Below are positions 1 to 8,873 of a stretch of 38,955 bases of DNA, piece after piece. Under the pieces are notes generated by a model, which had not been told where the DNA came from, made no database searches, and saw only the letters and a program-made list of their open reading frames with translations. Numbering within the stretch: position 1 is the stretch's first letter; each line of letters starts with the position of its first letter. Made by a program: the position numbers and the translations under genes. The stretch is taken from contig JAURML010000079.1 of NCBI GenBank assembly GCA_030830695.1, positions 1-38,955 on the forward strand, read 5' to 3'. Source of the stretch: Caenibius sp. (GTDB lineage Bacteria > Pseudomonadota > Alphaproteobacteria > Sphingomonadales > Sphingomonadaceae).

Positions 1-2118
1 GAAGACATCATCTTCGATCCCAATATCTTCGCCGTGGCGACAGGGATCGAGGAACATGATCGTTATGCCCTCGATTTCATCGAGGCGGTGCGCGAGATCA
101 AGGCGCGCTGCCCGCATGTCCATTGTTCGGGCGGGCTTTCCAATCTCTCCTTCAGCTTCCGCGGTAACGAGATCGTGCGCCGCGCGATGCATTCCGTGTT
201 CCTCTATCATGCCATTCCGGCCGGGCTCGACATGGCGATCGTCAATGCCGGACAGCTTGACGTTTACGACCAGATCGAACCGGCACTGCGCGAAGCCTGC
301 GAAGATGTGATCCTGATGCGCCGCCCCGGCGTGGGCGCGGATGGCAAATCCTCCACCGAACGGCTGATTGACCTGGCGGAAAGCTACAAGGGGCAGGACA
401 AGGCCGCTGAAAAGGCGGCAGAGGAATGGCGCGGCTGGGAACCGGTCCGGCGGCTGGAACATGCGCTGGTCAAGGGGATCGATGCGCATATCGTCGCGGA
501 TACGGAAGAAATGCGGCTGGCCGTGGCGGCTGCGGGCGGGCGCCCGATCGAGGTGATCGAAGGTCCGCTGATGCAGGGCATGAACACGGTGGGCGACCTG
601 TTCGGGTCCGGCAAGATGTTCCTGCCGCAGGTGGTGAAGAGCGCGCGTGTGATGAAGAAGGCGGTAGCGCATCTCATCCCCTTCATCGAAGCCGAGAAGG
701 AAGCGGGGCAAAGCGCCAAGGGCAAGATCGTGATGGCGACCGTGAAGGGCGACGTGCACGATATTGGCAAGAATATCGTGGGCGTGGTCCTGCAGTGCAA
801 CGGGTATGAGGTGATTGACCTTGGCGTGATGGTGGCCTGGTCGACCATCCTTGAAACCGCGCAAGCCCAAGGCGCGGACATCATCGGCCTGTCGGGCCTC
901 ATCACCCCCTCGCTGGACGAGATGGTGACGGTGGCACAGGAAATGCAGCGCGCCGGGATGGACCTGCCGTTGCTGATCGGCGGGGCGACGACCAGCAAGG
1001 TGCATACCGCGCTCAGGATCGATCCCGCCTATGACGGGCCGGTGATTCACGTACTCGACGCCAGCCGTGCGGTGGGGGTCGCCAGCCAGCTGCTGTCCGA
1101 CACGCAGGCAACCGGCTTTGTCGCATCGACCGCGCAGGAATATGCGACAATCCGCGAGACGCGCGAAGGCAAGGGACAGTCCGCCCTGCTTTCGCTGGAA
1201 GCAGCGCGGGCCAATGCATTCCCCGCGGACATGGCGCTGAAAGCGCCGCCGCCCGCTCATCCGGGGGTGCACAGCTTCGCCGAATGGGATCTGGCCGATC
1301 TTGCGCAATGTTTCGACTGGACGCCCTTCTTCCGCGCGTGGGAGCTGGCGGGGACTTTCCCGGCCATTCTGGACGATGCAGTGGTGGGGGAAAGCGCGCG
1401 ATCGCTCTATGCCGATGCGCAGGCGATGCTGGAACGGATCATCGCGGAAAAATGGCTGACTGCGCGCGGCGTCTGCGCCTTCTGGCCGTGCCACCGCGAT
1501 GGTGACGATGTGCGGCTGGACGATGGCACGCTGCTGCCTTTCCTGCGCCAGCAGGTGAAGAAGTCCCGCGATCGCGCCAATTTCTGCCTAGCCGATTTCG
1601 TTGACCCGGCAGGAGACTGGATCGGTGGTTTTGCCGTGGGCATTCACGGGATCGAACCGCATCTCGCCCGGTTCAAGGAAAACCACGACGATTATAACGA
1701 CATCCTGCTCAAAGCGCTGGCAGACCGCTTCGCCGAAGCCTTCGCAGAACGCCTGCACAGCCATGTGCGCACCACGCTGTGGGGCTATGCGCCGGATGAG
1801 CAATTCACCAATGAAGCCCTGATCCGCGAGGAATATCGCGGCATCCGGCCCGCGCCCGGCTATCCCGCCTGCCCCGATCACAGTCTGAAACCGATCCTGT
1901 TCGACCTGCTCGATGCGGGCAGGAATGCTGGTATTACGCTCACCGAAAGCCAGGCGATGCTGCCGACTTCGGCGGTTTCGGGCTTTTATTTCGCACACCC
2001 CGACAGCCAGTATTTCGGGGTTGCCCGGATCGGCCGCGATCAGCGGGAAGATTATGCCGCACGCCGGGGCATGGCGCTGGCCGAGGCGGAACGCTGGCTG
2101 CGGCCCAATCTCGACTGA
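1..2118 (+). CDS. metH: Cobalamin-dependent methionine synthase, C-terminal part (5' end outside window)
   Basis: MetH moves a methyl group from methyltetrahydrofolate to homocysteine through cobalamin, in the cytoplasm. The reading frame is open from base 1, so the gene is cut by the window edge. The GTG at 34 is an internal codon and not a start. About 705 residues are present: the end of the pterin-binding domain (SGGLSN, NAG), the helical cobalamin cap ([17 protein letters not shown]), the Rossmann B12-binding domain with DVHDIGKN (cobalt-ligand His codon at 757-759) and [13 protein letters not shown], then the SAM-binding reactivation domain with [12 protein letters not shown] near 1846. 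It ends like full-length MetH (ERWLRPNLD). The N-terminal homocysteine domain cannot be seen. In some alphaproteobacteria it is a separate gene, and that cannot be judged here. Confidence 0.97.
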   Translation, partial: EDIIFDPNIFAVATGIEEHDRYALDFIEAVREIKARCPHVHCSGGLSNLSFSFRGNEIVRRAMHSVFLYHAIPAGLDMAIVNAGQLDVYDQIEPALREACEDVILMRRPGVGADGKSSTERLIDLAESYKGQDKAAEKAAEEWRGWEPVRRLEHALVKGIDAHIVADTEEMRLAVAAAGGRPIEVIEGPLMQGMNTVGDLFGSGKMFLPQVVKSARVMKKAVAHLIPFIEAEKEAGQSAKGKIVMATVKGDVHDIGKNIVGVVLQCNGYEVIDLGVMVAWSTILETAQAQGADIIGLSGLITPSLDEMVTVAQEMQRAGMDLPLLIGGATTSKVHTALRIDPAYDGPVIHVLDASRAVGVASQLLSDTQATGFVASTAQEYATIRETREGKGQSALLSLEAARANAFPADMALKAPPPAHPGVHSFAEWDLADLAQCFDWTPFFRAWELAGTFPAILDDAVVGESARSLYADAQAMLERIIAEKWLTARGVCAFWPCHRDGDDVRLDDGTLLPFLRQQVKKSRDRANFCLADFVDPAGDWIGGFAVGIHGIEPHLARFKENHDDYNDILLKALADRFAEAFAERLHSHVRTTLWGYAPDEQFTNEALIREEYRGIRPAPGYPACPDHSLKPILFDLLDAGRNAGITLTESQAMLPTSAVSGFYFAHPDSQYFGVARIGRDQREDYAARRGMALAEAERWLRPNLD

Positions 2119-2169
2119 ACCTCATTTCCGCGCTAGATTGCGGGAATTGAGGATGTGAGGAGACAGGCC

Positions 2170-2415
2170 GTGCTGGGCATGGGCGAAGCGGGTGAAAATT
2201 GCCCGTTCAATTTCAATTTTGACCCTGCGACCTTCAAGGTCGGCGACTTTGTCAGCTATCGCGTGACTGGCAGCCTGTCCGACTGGCCGTTCGCGGGCGA
2301 GCTGGTGGAAGTGCATGAAGATCACGTGATCATCGCGGGCGACGGCAATGATCCCAACGTGCGCTATCGCGGAACCCGCGAATCCCGCCCGCTGGTGGAC
2401 GAATCACAGATCTGA
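2170..2415 (+). CDS. Small conserved-looking hypothetical protein (81 aa)
   Basis: I do not recognise this family. The protein is hydrophilic, with no signal peptide or membrane segment. It starts with a Cys-Pro-Phe-Asn-Phe-Asn-Phe stretch, and its centre (KVGDFVSYRVTG, then GELVEVHEDHVII) looks like a small beta-barrel of SH3/KOW type. That fold is a guess from the alternating pattern. I chose GTG 2170 because AGGAG at 2158-2162 sits 7 bases upstream. An in-frame GTG at 2155 overlaps that site, and an ATG at 2179 is 16 bases away from it. It lies 51 bases after metH on the same strand and may be cotranscribed. Codon use matches its neighbours. Confidence 0.7.
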   Translation: MLGMGEAGENCPFNFNFDPATFKVGDFVSYRVTGSLSDWPFAGELVEVHEDHVIIAGDGNDPNVRYRGTRESRPLVDESQI

Positions 2416-2493
2416 GCAGCCTTTGAGTGCCCCTCGAGACCATGTGTGTCGCGCTTAGCGGCCCTTTAACCTTGTTCCGCTAGGCAGGAGCGC

Positions 2494-3477
2494 ATGAAAA
2501 ACCATGCGCTCATCATTCTTGCTCGCTCGCCACGCCGTTCGGCGCTGACTCTTGCCGCACTGGCGCTGGCCGCCCTCCCGGTCGGTAGTCTGCTGGCGCA
2601 GGGGGGCGAGGCACCCTATCGCCATGTCGAAAGCGGCAAGAGCTATGGCCGCCTACAGGAGGCGGTGAACGCGATCCGCGCGGGCAAGGGCACGATTGCC
2701 ATTGCGCCGGGGCGCTATCGCGATTGCGCGGTCCAGACGGCGGGCGATGTCGCCTACATGGCATCGCAACCGGGACAGGCAATCTTCGATGGCGGCGCGT
2801 GCGAAGGCAAGGCGACGCTGGTGCTGCGCGGTTACAATGCCAGCGTGTCCGGCCTCGTGTTCCAGAATATCGCGGTCCCCGACGGGAACGGGGCAGGCAT
2901 CCGCCTGGAAAAGGGCAATCTGACGATTGCGCAGAGCTGGTTTCGCGAGAGCCGGCAGGGCATCCTTGCCGGTGCTGACGATGCCGGGCGAATCGTCATC
3001 GACAAATCCACCTTCACCCGTCTGGGCACCTGCGCCTATTCGGGCGGCTGTGCGCATTCGATCTATATCGGCAATTTCGGCCTGTTGCGCGTCACGCGCA
3101 GCCGTTTCGAGGAAGGGCGCGGCGGCCATTATCTGAAAAGCCGGTCAGTGCAGGTCCAGATCGCCTCGAACAGTTTCGATGACACCCGCGGCCATGGCAC
3201 CAATTACATGATCGATCTGCCGGCCGGTTCGACCGGGCAGATCACGAACAACTGGTTCGTTCAGGGCGCGGACAAGGAAAACCATTCTGCGCTGATTGCG
3301 GTGGCGGCCGAGACGCAGGAAAATACGGCGGACGGACTGAAAATCGCCGGTAATGACGCACGCATGGCCCCGTCCGTGCCATGGAACAGCACATTCGTCG
3401 CGGACTGGTCGGGTGATCGGCTGGCAATTGGCGAGAACCGATTGGGCAAGGGGATCAAACCCTTCGACCGGCGGTGA
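2494..3477 (+). CDS. Exported right-handed parallel beta-helix protein
   Basis: The 327-residue protein starts with a basic n-region, a hydrophobic run (LTLAALALAALPVGSLLA) and a probable signal peptidase I site after about residue 35, so it is probably periplasmic or secreted. The rest has the repeating short beta-strand pattern of parallel beta-helix proteins: repeated units with N-x-F and I-x-x-N/S-x-F turns (for example QITNNWF and IASNSFDD), and a DGG-type turn near residue 90. No pectinase or polysaccharide-lyase active site is evident, so substrate and function are unknown. AGGAG at 2486-2490 precedes the ATG, though only 3 bases away. The gene ends 3 bases from the stop of the convergent ribA. 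Confidence 0.8.
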   Translation: MKNHALIILARSPRRSALTLAALALAALPVGSLLAQGGEAPYRHVESGKSYGRLQEAVNAIRAGKGTIAIAPGRYRDCAVQTAGDVAYMASQPGQAIFDGGACEGKATLVLRGYNASVSGLVFQNIAVPDGNGAGIRLEKGNLTIAQSWFRESRQGILAGADDAGRIVIDKSTFTRLGTCAYSGGCAHSIYIGNFGLLRVTRSRFEEGRGGHYLKSRSVQVQIASNSFDDTRGHGTNYMIDLPAGSTGQITNNWFVQGADKENHSALIAVAAETQENTADGLKIAGNDARMAPSVPWNSTFVADWSGDRLAIGENRLGKGIKPFDRR

Positions 3478-3480
3478 TGC

Positions 3481-4551
3481 CTATTTGAGAATATGGCCGG
3501 CGCGGTCGCGCTTGGTTGCCAGATAGCGTGCATTATGCGGATTGGCGGGCAACTGGTGCGGCACACGTTGCTGTACCGTAACTCCGGCCTCTGCCAGTGC
3601 AGTGACCTTGGCCGGATTGTTAGTCATCAACCGGATCGGCCCGACCCCGAGCAGCTGCAGCATGCGCGCGGCGATCGGGAAGTCGCGGGCCTCGTCAGGC
3701 AGGCCAAGCCGCTGATTCGCCTCGACCGTGTCAAATCCCTGATCCTGCAGGCGATAAGCCCTGAGCTTGTTGATAAGGCCGATACCGCGTCCTTCCTGAC
3801 GCATGTATAGCAGGATACCCCATCCGCCGCGTCCGGCCTCTTCGGCCATCGCCGCCAGTGCCGCGTCCAGTTGCGGTCCGCAGTCGCATTTCAGGCTGCC
3901 CAGAATATCGCCCGTGAGACATTCAGAATGCAACCGGACCAGTGGAGGCCGGTCTCCGCTCGCCTGTCCGATCACCAGCGCGGCATGTTCGCGCAGATCG
4001 TCGGAGCTGCGAAAGGCGATAATTTCTGCGTCGTCCGCCGCTGATACGGGCAGGCGCGCGCGGGTGGCAATGTCCAGGCGCTGCGGCTGCTTCCATGCCG
4101 CAAGATCCGACGCGGCAAGCGGCACCGCCTCACCCGCCGCATCAGGATCAACCATGAAGGCGGGTAATATTCCGGCCAGCCGCGCCAGCTCCATCGCCAC
4201 CACCGCATCCCCCCGCCAGGTCAGATTCTCGGCCTTGAATGGCCCCTTCAGCGGCGAGGCAAGGTCGAGCGCGGGATCGGCAATCGGTTTCGCGCCGGCA
4301 AGGACGAAGCCTTCTGCACCCCGAATCAGGACCGGGGCGTGCGGCTCTGCCGCCTCGCGCTGATTGGCGAGTTTGAGCGTTGCCGCGCGCGCTGCCGAAA
4401 TCAGCATGGTCTGGCTGTGCGCGGCCCCCGCCAGTGCCGTTTCCACCGGCAGCAGCACCGCCCCCCCATCCAGTGCGATCGGCCAGCCGTGGCGCAATGC
4501 ATCAATCGCTTGCGCCGCGCGGCGCGATGGACTGGGGCTGGCTCCGGTCAA
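3481..4551 (-). CDS. ribA: GTP cyclohydrolase II with degenerate RibB-like N-terminal half
   Basis: RibA opens GTP to 2,5-diamino-6-ribosylamino-pyrimidinone phosphate, the first step of riboflavin synthesis. The C-terminal half (residues about 170-356) carries the zinc ligands in SECLTGDILGSLKCDCG (Cys211, Cys222, Cys224), RQEGRGIGL (251-259) and MTNNPAK. Residues about 10-160 resemble a decayed dihydroxybutanone-phosphate synthase: AIDALRHGWPIALDGG stands where RibB has its acidic DDEDRENEGD site, and MELARLAGILPA matches the end of RibB. The RibB catalytic acidic cluster is missing, so that half is unlikely to be active. The chosen start is TTG 4551, whose TTGA overlaps the xthA stop and suggests coupled translation. 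The frame is open further upstream, but that sequence is an xthA shadow. Confidence 0.9.
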   Translation of the reverse strand: MTGASPSPSRRAAQAIDALRHGWPIALDGGAVLLPVETALAGAAHSQTMLISAARAATLKLANQREAAEPHAPVLIRGAEGFVLAGAKPIADPALDLASPLKGPFKAENLTWRGDAVVAMELARLAGILPAFMVDPDAAGEAVPLAASDLAAWKQPQRLDIATRARLPVSAADDAEIIAFRSSDDLREHAALVIGQASGDRPPLVRLHSECLTGDILGSLKCDCGPQLDAALAAMAEEAGRGGWGILLYMRQEGRGIGLINKLRAYRLQDQGFDTVEANQRLGLPDEARDFPIAARMLQLLGVGPIRLMTNNPAKVTALAEAGVTVQQRVPHQLPANPHNARYLATKRDRAGHILK

Positions 4552-5342
4552 AGGTTGAATTCCGTTATCAGTGGAACATGATCCGATGGTTGCGGCCAGT
4601 CGCGGCAATGTTCGGCGACCCGGTGAGCGACGGCTTGCCGCGCCAGTTCGGGCGACGCCCACATGTGGTCCAGCCTGCGCCCCCTATCGCCCGCTTTCCA
4701 GTCCTTCGCGCGATAGGACCACCAGCTGTAATAACGCTCTGGCGCAAGGATATGTTCGCGCCCGATGTCGCTCCAGTCATGCGCATCCCGGAAGCGTTGC
4801 AGCGTTTCCACCTCGATCGGGGTGTGGCTGACGACCTTGAGCAACTGCTTGTGATTCCACACATCGCATTCCAGCGGGGCAATGTTGAAATCGCCCACGA
4901 TGAGGGTCGGACGATCGATTCGCTCTGCCCAGCGCGTCATCCGTTCGAGGAAATCCAGCTTCTGGCCGAACTTGGGATTCTCATTGGGGTCGGGAATATC
5001 GCCGCCCGCCGGAATATAGACATTTTCCAGCACCACGCCTTGCCCCGGGCCTGTCAGTTCCACGCCGACATGGCGCGCTTCACCATTGTCCTGCCAGTCA
5101 TGGCGCGAAAATTCGCGCAACGGAATGCGGCTGACCGTGGCGACGCCATGATAGCCCTTCTGACCGTGCACCGCGTGATGCACATAACCCAGCGCATTGA
5201 ACGCTGCGTAGGGAAACAGCGATTCGACGGTCTTGATTTCCTGCAGACACAGCACGTCAGGTGCTTCTGCTTCGAGGAAGCGCGCGACGATCGGCATGCG
5301 CAGCCGAACCGAATTGATATTCCAGGAAGCGATCTTGACCAT
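4548..5342 (-). CDS. xthA: Exodeoxyribonuclease III
   Basis: An AP endonuclease and 3'-5' exonuclease of base-excision repair, in the cytoplasm. At 264 residues it has the usual ExoIII length. Catalytic residues of the exonuclease-endonuclease-phosphatase fold are visible: Asn8 (ASWNINS), Glu35 (CLQEIK), Tyr109 (NVYIPAGG), Asp151 and Asn153 (VGDFNIAP), Asp225 (RLDHM) and the terminal SDHVP with His255. The ATG at 5342 begins the conserved MVKIASWN. A longer in-frame start at 5408 would overlap a terminator hairpin and adds nothing conserved. ribA follows directly with overlapping codons, so the two probably form one operon. Confidence 0.96.
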   Translation of the reverse strand: MVKIASWNINSVRLRMPIVARFLEAEAPDVLCLQEIKTVESLFPYAAFNALGYVHHAVHGQKGYHGVATVSRIPLREFSRHDWQDNGEARHVGVELTGPGQGVVLENVYIPAGGDIPDPNENPKFGQKLDFLERMTRWAERIDRPTLIVGDFNIAPLECDVWNHKQLLKVVSHTPIEVETLQRFRDAHDWSDIGREHILAPERYYSWWSYRAKDWKAGDRGRRLDHMWASPELARQAVAHRVAEHCRDWPQPSDHVPLITEFNL

Positions 5343-5377
5343 GGCACAGGCCTTAGGGCCAAGCCCTGCGTCTCGCA

Positions 5378-5421
5378 ACAAAACGAAAAACCCTCGTCCC
5401 GGGGGCATTGGGACGAGGGTT
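5378..5421 (-). terminator. Rho-independent terminator between lolA and xthA
   Basis: A perfect 12-bp inverted repeat (arms 5389-5400 and 5410-5421, 9-base loop) is followed on the minus strand by a T-rich run (TTTTTCGTTTTG, 5379-5390). This is the classic order for termination of leftward transcription coming from lolA. It lies about 180 bases beyond the lolA stop and 36 bases before the xthA start, so xthA probably needs a promoter of its own or relies on read-through. Confidence 0.85.
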
Positions 5422-5602
5422 CGTTCGAGCGTTCGTCACGCTGTCCAAGGCGACCTTGGGGAGAGGCCGGGGTAACAGGGGGGAAAACCCGCCTCTCGCC
5501 GCCTTGTGAGTATCTTTTAGTCCGCCTCTGCTTTCTGCCGAATGAACGGAACGGTTCATTTTGACGCTTGCGGCGAACAATTGAGGGTCGGGGCGTTTGT
5601 TC

Positions 5603-6277
5603 TCAGCGACGACCCGTGCGCCGGGGATCTTTGAAGCTGAATGTCGAGTTGGGAACGTCGATTCCATAGCGGTGATTCGACAGGCGCACGGTGGTGCGCT
5701 TGTTCTGTGAATCGAAAGCCACCCAGCTCACCAGTTCGAGCCCGCCGGGAGCCCCGGCGTCTTTCACGAATATCATCGTGATGGTTCCGAATTCCGGGCG
5801 TTTGGGATCGCGCACCTCGATGCTGGTGACATCGGCGTTGCCGGTGGGAACAAGCCGACCGTAGCGGCTGACATCGCGGGAAGGGTCCAGCAGTGCGCCA
5901 AGCGGGCTTTTCTTGATCGGCCAGCGCTGGACCTGGTTCACCTCGTAATCGATCAGGGTCAGAGCAGAACCATCCCCGACGATCAGCATCTTCGCGTCGT
6001 CCTCATACTGGAAGCGGATCTTGCCCGGGCGCTTGAGCGTGAGCACACCGGACAGGCGTTGCCCGCTGCGGTCAGTCTGCACGAAATCGGCGCGCAGTGT
6101 CGAAATGCCGCGCAGGGCCGCAACCGCGCGATCCATTGCGGCGGGTTGCGCGACCTGCGATGGTGCGCTCTGCGACGGGGTGACCGCGAAGGCGGTTGTG
6201 GCGGGACCAGCGAGGGCCAGCGCGCCGACAAGGCCCACGCGAATCGGCGCGGAAATGAATGCAAGTGTCTTGTTCAT
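5603..6277 (-). CDS. lolA: Outer-membrane lipoprotein carrier protein LolA
   Basis: A periplasmic chaperone that carries lipoproteins from the LolCDE exporter to the outer membrane. The 224-residue precursor has a clear signal peptide (hydrophobic core about residues 14-30, probable cut after TAFA, residue 31). Family hallmarks are TLRADFVQTDRSGQRLSG, then LKRPGKIRFQYED, the strand LIVGDGSALTLID, and the late NSTFSF motif. GGGAG in the leader lies 6-10 bases before the ATG at 6277. In many alphaproteobacteria lolA lies between ftsK and xthA. Here xthA is still next to it, but ftsK is about 12 kb away on the same strand. That family context is background knowledge, not something shown here. 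Confidence 0.93.
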   Translation of the reverse strand: MNKTLAFISAPIRVGLVGALALAGPATTAFAVTPSQSAPSQVAQPAAMDRAVAALRGISTLRADFVQTDRSGQRLSGVLTLKRPGKIRFQYEDDAKMLIVGDGSALTLIDYEVNQVQRWPIKKSPLGALLDPSRDVSRYGRLVPTGNADVTSIEVRDPKRPEFGTITMIFVKDAGAPGGLELVSWVAFDSQNKRTTVRLSNHRYGIDVPNSTFSFKDPRRTGRR

Positions 6278-6331
6278 GCCCTCTCCCTTGCAGTTGCGGG
6301 CTTGAACTCGCGGTGAACCCGGAAAGGGTCC

Positions 6332-6499
6332 TTACTTGATCTTGGCTTCCTTGAACTCGACGTGCTTGCGCGCGACGGGATCATATTTGCGGAAGCTCAT
6401 CTTTTCCGTGATGTTGCGCGGGTTCTTCTTCGTCACATAGAAAAAGCCGGTGTCAGCGGTGGAGACCAGCCGGATCTTGACGGTTGCAGGCTTCGCCAT
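6332..6499 (-). CDS. rpmG: 50S ribosomal protein L33
   Basis: The 55-residue translation begins [20 protein letters not shown] and continues with [27 protein letters not shown] and a Lys-rich end, which is the proteobacterial L33 pattern. It lacks the paired CxxC zinc knuckles, so it is the zinc-independent form. The ATG at 6499 is preceded by AGGA about 7 bases away. It is a component of the large ribosomal subunit near the E site. It lies 54 bases before lolA on the same strand and downstream of the pabBC-arfB operon, separated from it by a GC-rich hairpin region. Confidence 0.95.
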   Translation of the reverse strand: MAKPATVKIRLVSTADTGFFYVTKKNPRNITEKMSFRKYDPVARKHVEFKEAKIK

Positions 6500-6519
6500 G
6501 GCGTGTTCCTAAATTCCAT

Positions 6520-6539
6520 AAAAGCGGCCGTGGCGGCCG
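6520..6539 (-). terminator. Possible weak terminator or leader hairpin upstream of rpmG
   Basis: On the minus strand CGGCCG-CCA-CGGCCG (6525-6539) is followed by C and four T residues (6520-6523). Two further GC-rich hairpins lie just upstream (around 6552-6565 and 6564-6583). They could end the pabBC-arfB transcript. However, the hairpin sits only about 20 bases before the rpmG start codon, so it could equally be part of the rpmG leader. The T run is short, so the call is weak. Confidence 0.35.
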
Positions 6540-6633
6540 AAACAATAAAGCGGCGCGCCAGCGCCGCCCTTCCGGGCGCGGCCATTGCGACACGAAGGCG
6601 AAAAAGTCAAGCGCGCGGGCGCGCGACCTGCGC

Positions 6634-7047
6634 CTACCAATCCACCTTGCCGCGACCGGCCTTGACCGCGCCGCGCCGTTTCTTGCCCTCCAGCCGTTTC
6701 TGCTTGCCCAGCCGGTTAAGCTGCGACTTCTTGCGTTGTACCGGCTCCAGCTGCGCCTGTTCGAGCAGTGCGCCAAGGCGCGCCCGTGCGTCGGTGCGGT
6801 TTGCTTCCTGTGTACGATGGCTGCGTGCGGTCAAAACGATCTCGCCCCGGGCATTCATCCGGCTTCCCGCCAGCGCCTTTAGCCGGTGGAAGACCGGCGG
6901 CGGCAGGCGCAGGGCGAAAACATCGAGCCGCAATTGCACCGCCGTGGCGACCTTGTTCACATTCTGGCCGCCCGGCCCCGATGCGGCAATGAAGCTTTCA
7001 TCCACCAGCGCCAGCGCCCGTTCGGTCAGATCGTCAGCTTGCGTCAA
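6634..7047 (-). CDS. arfB: Alternative ribosome-rescue factor ArfB (GGQ peptidyl-tRNA hydrolase)
   Basis: ArfB frees ribosomes stalled at mRNA ends: its basic tail enters the empty mRNA channel and its GGQ loop hydrolyses peptidyl-tRNA. The 137-residue protein shows SGPGGQNVNKVATAV (GGQ at residues 26-28) in the usual place, and its last ~35 residues are rich in Lys and Arg (KKSQLNRLGKQKRLEGKKRR), as in YaeJ/ArfB. Release factors RF1/RF2 are more than twice as long. The start is a TTG at 7047, 6 bases after the rluA-type stop, with no strong Shine-Dalgarno. Translation is therefore probably coupled to the upstream gene. It is the last gene of the pabBC operon. Confidence 0.93.
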   Translation of the reverse strand: MTQADDLTERALALVDESFIAASGPGGQNVNKVATAVQLRLDVFALRLPPPVFHRLKALAGSRMNARGEIVLTARSHRTQEANRTDARARLGALLEQAQLEPVQRKKSQLNRLGKQKRLEGKKRRGAVKAGRGKVDW

Positions 7048-7053
7048 TCTGCG

Positions 7054-7710
7054 TCACTCGTGAAAGCCAAGTGCGGCAAAATCCGCGGGGAGCGGCGCAT
7101 GAGCGCGGATTGGCGGCTTCGCGCCCCGTTGCACCACCAGTTCGGCGGCATGAAGCATGGTGCGTGCGATGCGCGGATCGGGTCTGCCATACACCGGGTC
7201 GCCCAGCAGCGCATACCCAAGGCCTGCCTGCGCATGGACACGAATCTGGTGCGTACGACCCGTGACCGGCATGAATTTGACCAGCGAGAGCCCGCCCGCC
7301 ACGGTCAGCCGCCGCCAATGCGTGATGGAAGGCTTGCCCTGCCGTGCGACGATCATCCGCCAGCCATCGGCAGGGGAACTGATCTTGGACAATGCCAGTT
7401 CGATCGTGCCGCTTTCCTGCGCGATCTCGCCCGCGACCAGCCCGAGATAGGTCTTTTCGACTTCGCGCGCCTCGAAGGCTGCGGCGAATCGCTTGAGCGC
7501 CTTGGGGTTTCGGGCCAGCAGCAGGCAGCCGGAGGTATCGGCGTCGAGCCGGTGGACCGGCGCGGGCTGGCGTTGGAAACCCATCCGCAGCAGGTCGAGC
7601 TGATCGCTGAGCGCCGCCCCGCCGCGCCGCGGGCGCTCGATCGGCAGGCCGCCCGGCTTGTCGATCACCAGCGCTTCGCCATCTTCGAACAGGATCGGTA
7701 TCGCGTTCAT
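7054..7710 (-). CDS. RluA-family RNA pseudouridine synthase
   Basis: It isomerises uridines in rRNA or tRNA to pseudouridine. The 218-residue protein lacks an N-terminal S4 domain and shows the family signatures VIDKPGGLPIERP near residues 15-27, PVHRLDADTSGCLLLA (catalytic Asp56 in HRLD), the REVEKTYLGLV strand and the RNA-binding TGRTHQIRVH. The target site cannot be deduced. The ATG at 7710 overlaps the stop of the preceding aminotransferase gene as ATGA, so translation is probably coupled. arfB follows after 6 bases. Confidence 0.92.
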   Translation of the reverse strand: MNAIPILFEDGEALVIDKPGGLPIERPRRGGAALSDQLDLLRMGFQRQPAPVHRLDADTSGCLLLARNPKALKRFAAAFEAREVEKTYLGLVAGEIAQESGTIELALSKISSPADGWRMIVARQGKPSITHWRRLTVAGGLSLVKFMPVTGRTHQIRVHAQAGLGYALLGDPVYGRPDPRIARTMLHAAELVVQRGAKPPIRAHAPLPADFAALGFHE

Positions 7711-8873
7711 GAAAGAGCGGCGGCGATGCGCGCCAACGCCTCGCGCAGGGTGGCTTCAGCGGCAGCGAAGCTGATTCGAAATCCGTTCCTGCCGCCAAAT
7801 GCCGATGCCGCAACCACGGCGACGCCGTGATCGAGCAGATGCAGCGCCAGCGCCTCGTCATCCTTGAAGCGGTCCATCAGCGGGGTCGCATCGACGAAGA
7901 CGTAGAAAGCGCCGTCGGGAACCGGGCAGGACAGGCCGGGCACAGCATTCACCCCGGCCACCACCAGGTCGCGCCGCGCCTTAAAGGTCGCGCGCCAGTC
8001 GGCAAGGAAATCCTGCGGGCCGGTAAAGGCCGCGACGGCTGCGGCCTGGCTGATCGAACAGGGGTTGCCCGAAGAATGGGATTGCAACCGTTCCATCGCC
8101 TGGATCAGCCATTCCGGGCCCGTCGCCACACCGATCCGGAACCCGGTCATTGCATGGCTTTTCGAGACGCCGGAAACGGTCAGAATCCGGTCGGCCAGGT
8201 CGGGCGCAATGGCGGCTAGTGTGGCATGCGGTTCATCCGTATAGATCAGCGGCGCGTAAATATCGTCAGACAGCACCAGGACACGAGGATGGCGGCGCAG
8301 CACATCGGCCAGCGCGCGCAGCATCCCTGCGGGATAGACCGCGCCGGTCGGGTTGCCCGGGCTGTTCAGCATCAACCATTGCGTGCGCGGCGTGATCGCC
8401 GATTCGAGCTCTCCCGCGGTAAAACGAAAACCGTGCGCGGCATTGGTGAGGATCGGCACGACATTGCCCCCGGCAAAGCGCACGATTTCGGGATAGCTGA
8501 CCCACCAGGGGCTGGGAACCAGCACATCATCCCCATGACTGACGGTGGCCATTAGCGCATGGAAGATCGCCTGTTTGCCGCCCGCGCTTACCGTCACCTG
8601 CGAGGTGGGAACGTCCAGCCCCAGATCCCGGCGGAAATGCATCGCCGCAGCCTGCTTCATCGCTGCGGTCCCGCCAACCGGGGTATATCTGGTCTGGCCC
8701 GCATCGAGCGCGGCCTTGGCGGCGTCCAGCACATGGACAGGCGTGTCAAAATCCGGTTCACCGACGGAGAGCGAGATGATGTCGTGCCCCTCGGCCCTTA
8801 GCTGGGTCGCCCGGTCAGTCATGGCGGTGGTGCGCGAGGGGGCGATACGTTTCAGCGCTTCGGAAATCATCAT
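7707..8873 (-). CDS. PLP-dependent class I aminotransferase (aspartate aminotransferase type)
   Basis: A fold-type I aminotransferase of 388 residues that probably acts on aspartate or related amino acids in the cytoplasm. Visible residues are LSVGEPDFDTP near the N-terminus, Asn174 in NSPGNPTG, Asp203 and Tyr206 in LSDDIYAP, the PLP lysine Lys238 in SGVSKSHAMTGFRIG, and Arg366 (NGFRISFA), which would bind the substrate carboxylate. The substrate is not certain, because aromatic, alanine and methionine aminotransferases share these motifs. It overlaps pabBC upstream and the rluA-type gene downstream, by ATGA at each end. Placement after pabBC suggests cotranscription rather than a shared pathway. 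Confidence 0.9.
   Translation of the reverse strand: MMISEALKRIAPSRTTAMTDRATQLRAEGHDIISLSVGEPDFDTPVHVLDAAKAALDAGQTRYTPVGGTAAMKQAAAMHFRRDLGLDVPTSQVTVSAGGKQAIFHALMATVSHGDDVLVPSPWWVSYPEIVRFAGGNVVPILTNAAHGFRFTAGELESAITPRTQWLMLNSPGNPTGAVYPAGMLRALADVLRRHPRVLVLSDDIYAPLIYTDEPHATLAAIAPDLADRILTVSGVSKSHAMTGFRIGVATGPEWLIQAMERLQSHSSGNPCSISQAAAVAAFTGPQDFLADWRATFKARRDLVVAGVNAVPGLSCPVPDGAFYVFVDATPLMDRFKDDEALALHLLDHGVAVVAASAFGGRNGFRISFAAAEATLREALARIAAALS

Noticed and set aside
34-36. GTG as a start codon for metH
   Set aside because: The frame is open to base 1 with conserved MetH sequence before it, so the gene begins outside the window.
4380-5564. A 394-residue plus-strand open frame opposite ribA and xthA
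   Set aside because: It spans a gene junction and a strong terminator on the other strand, with no conserved features.
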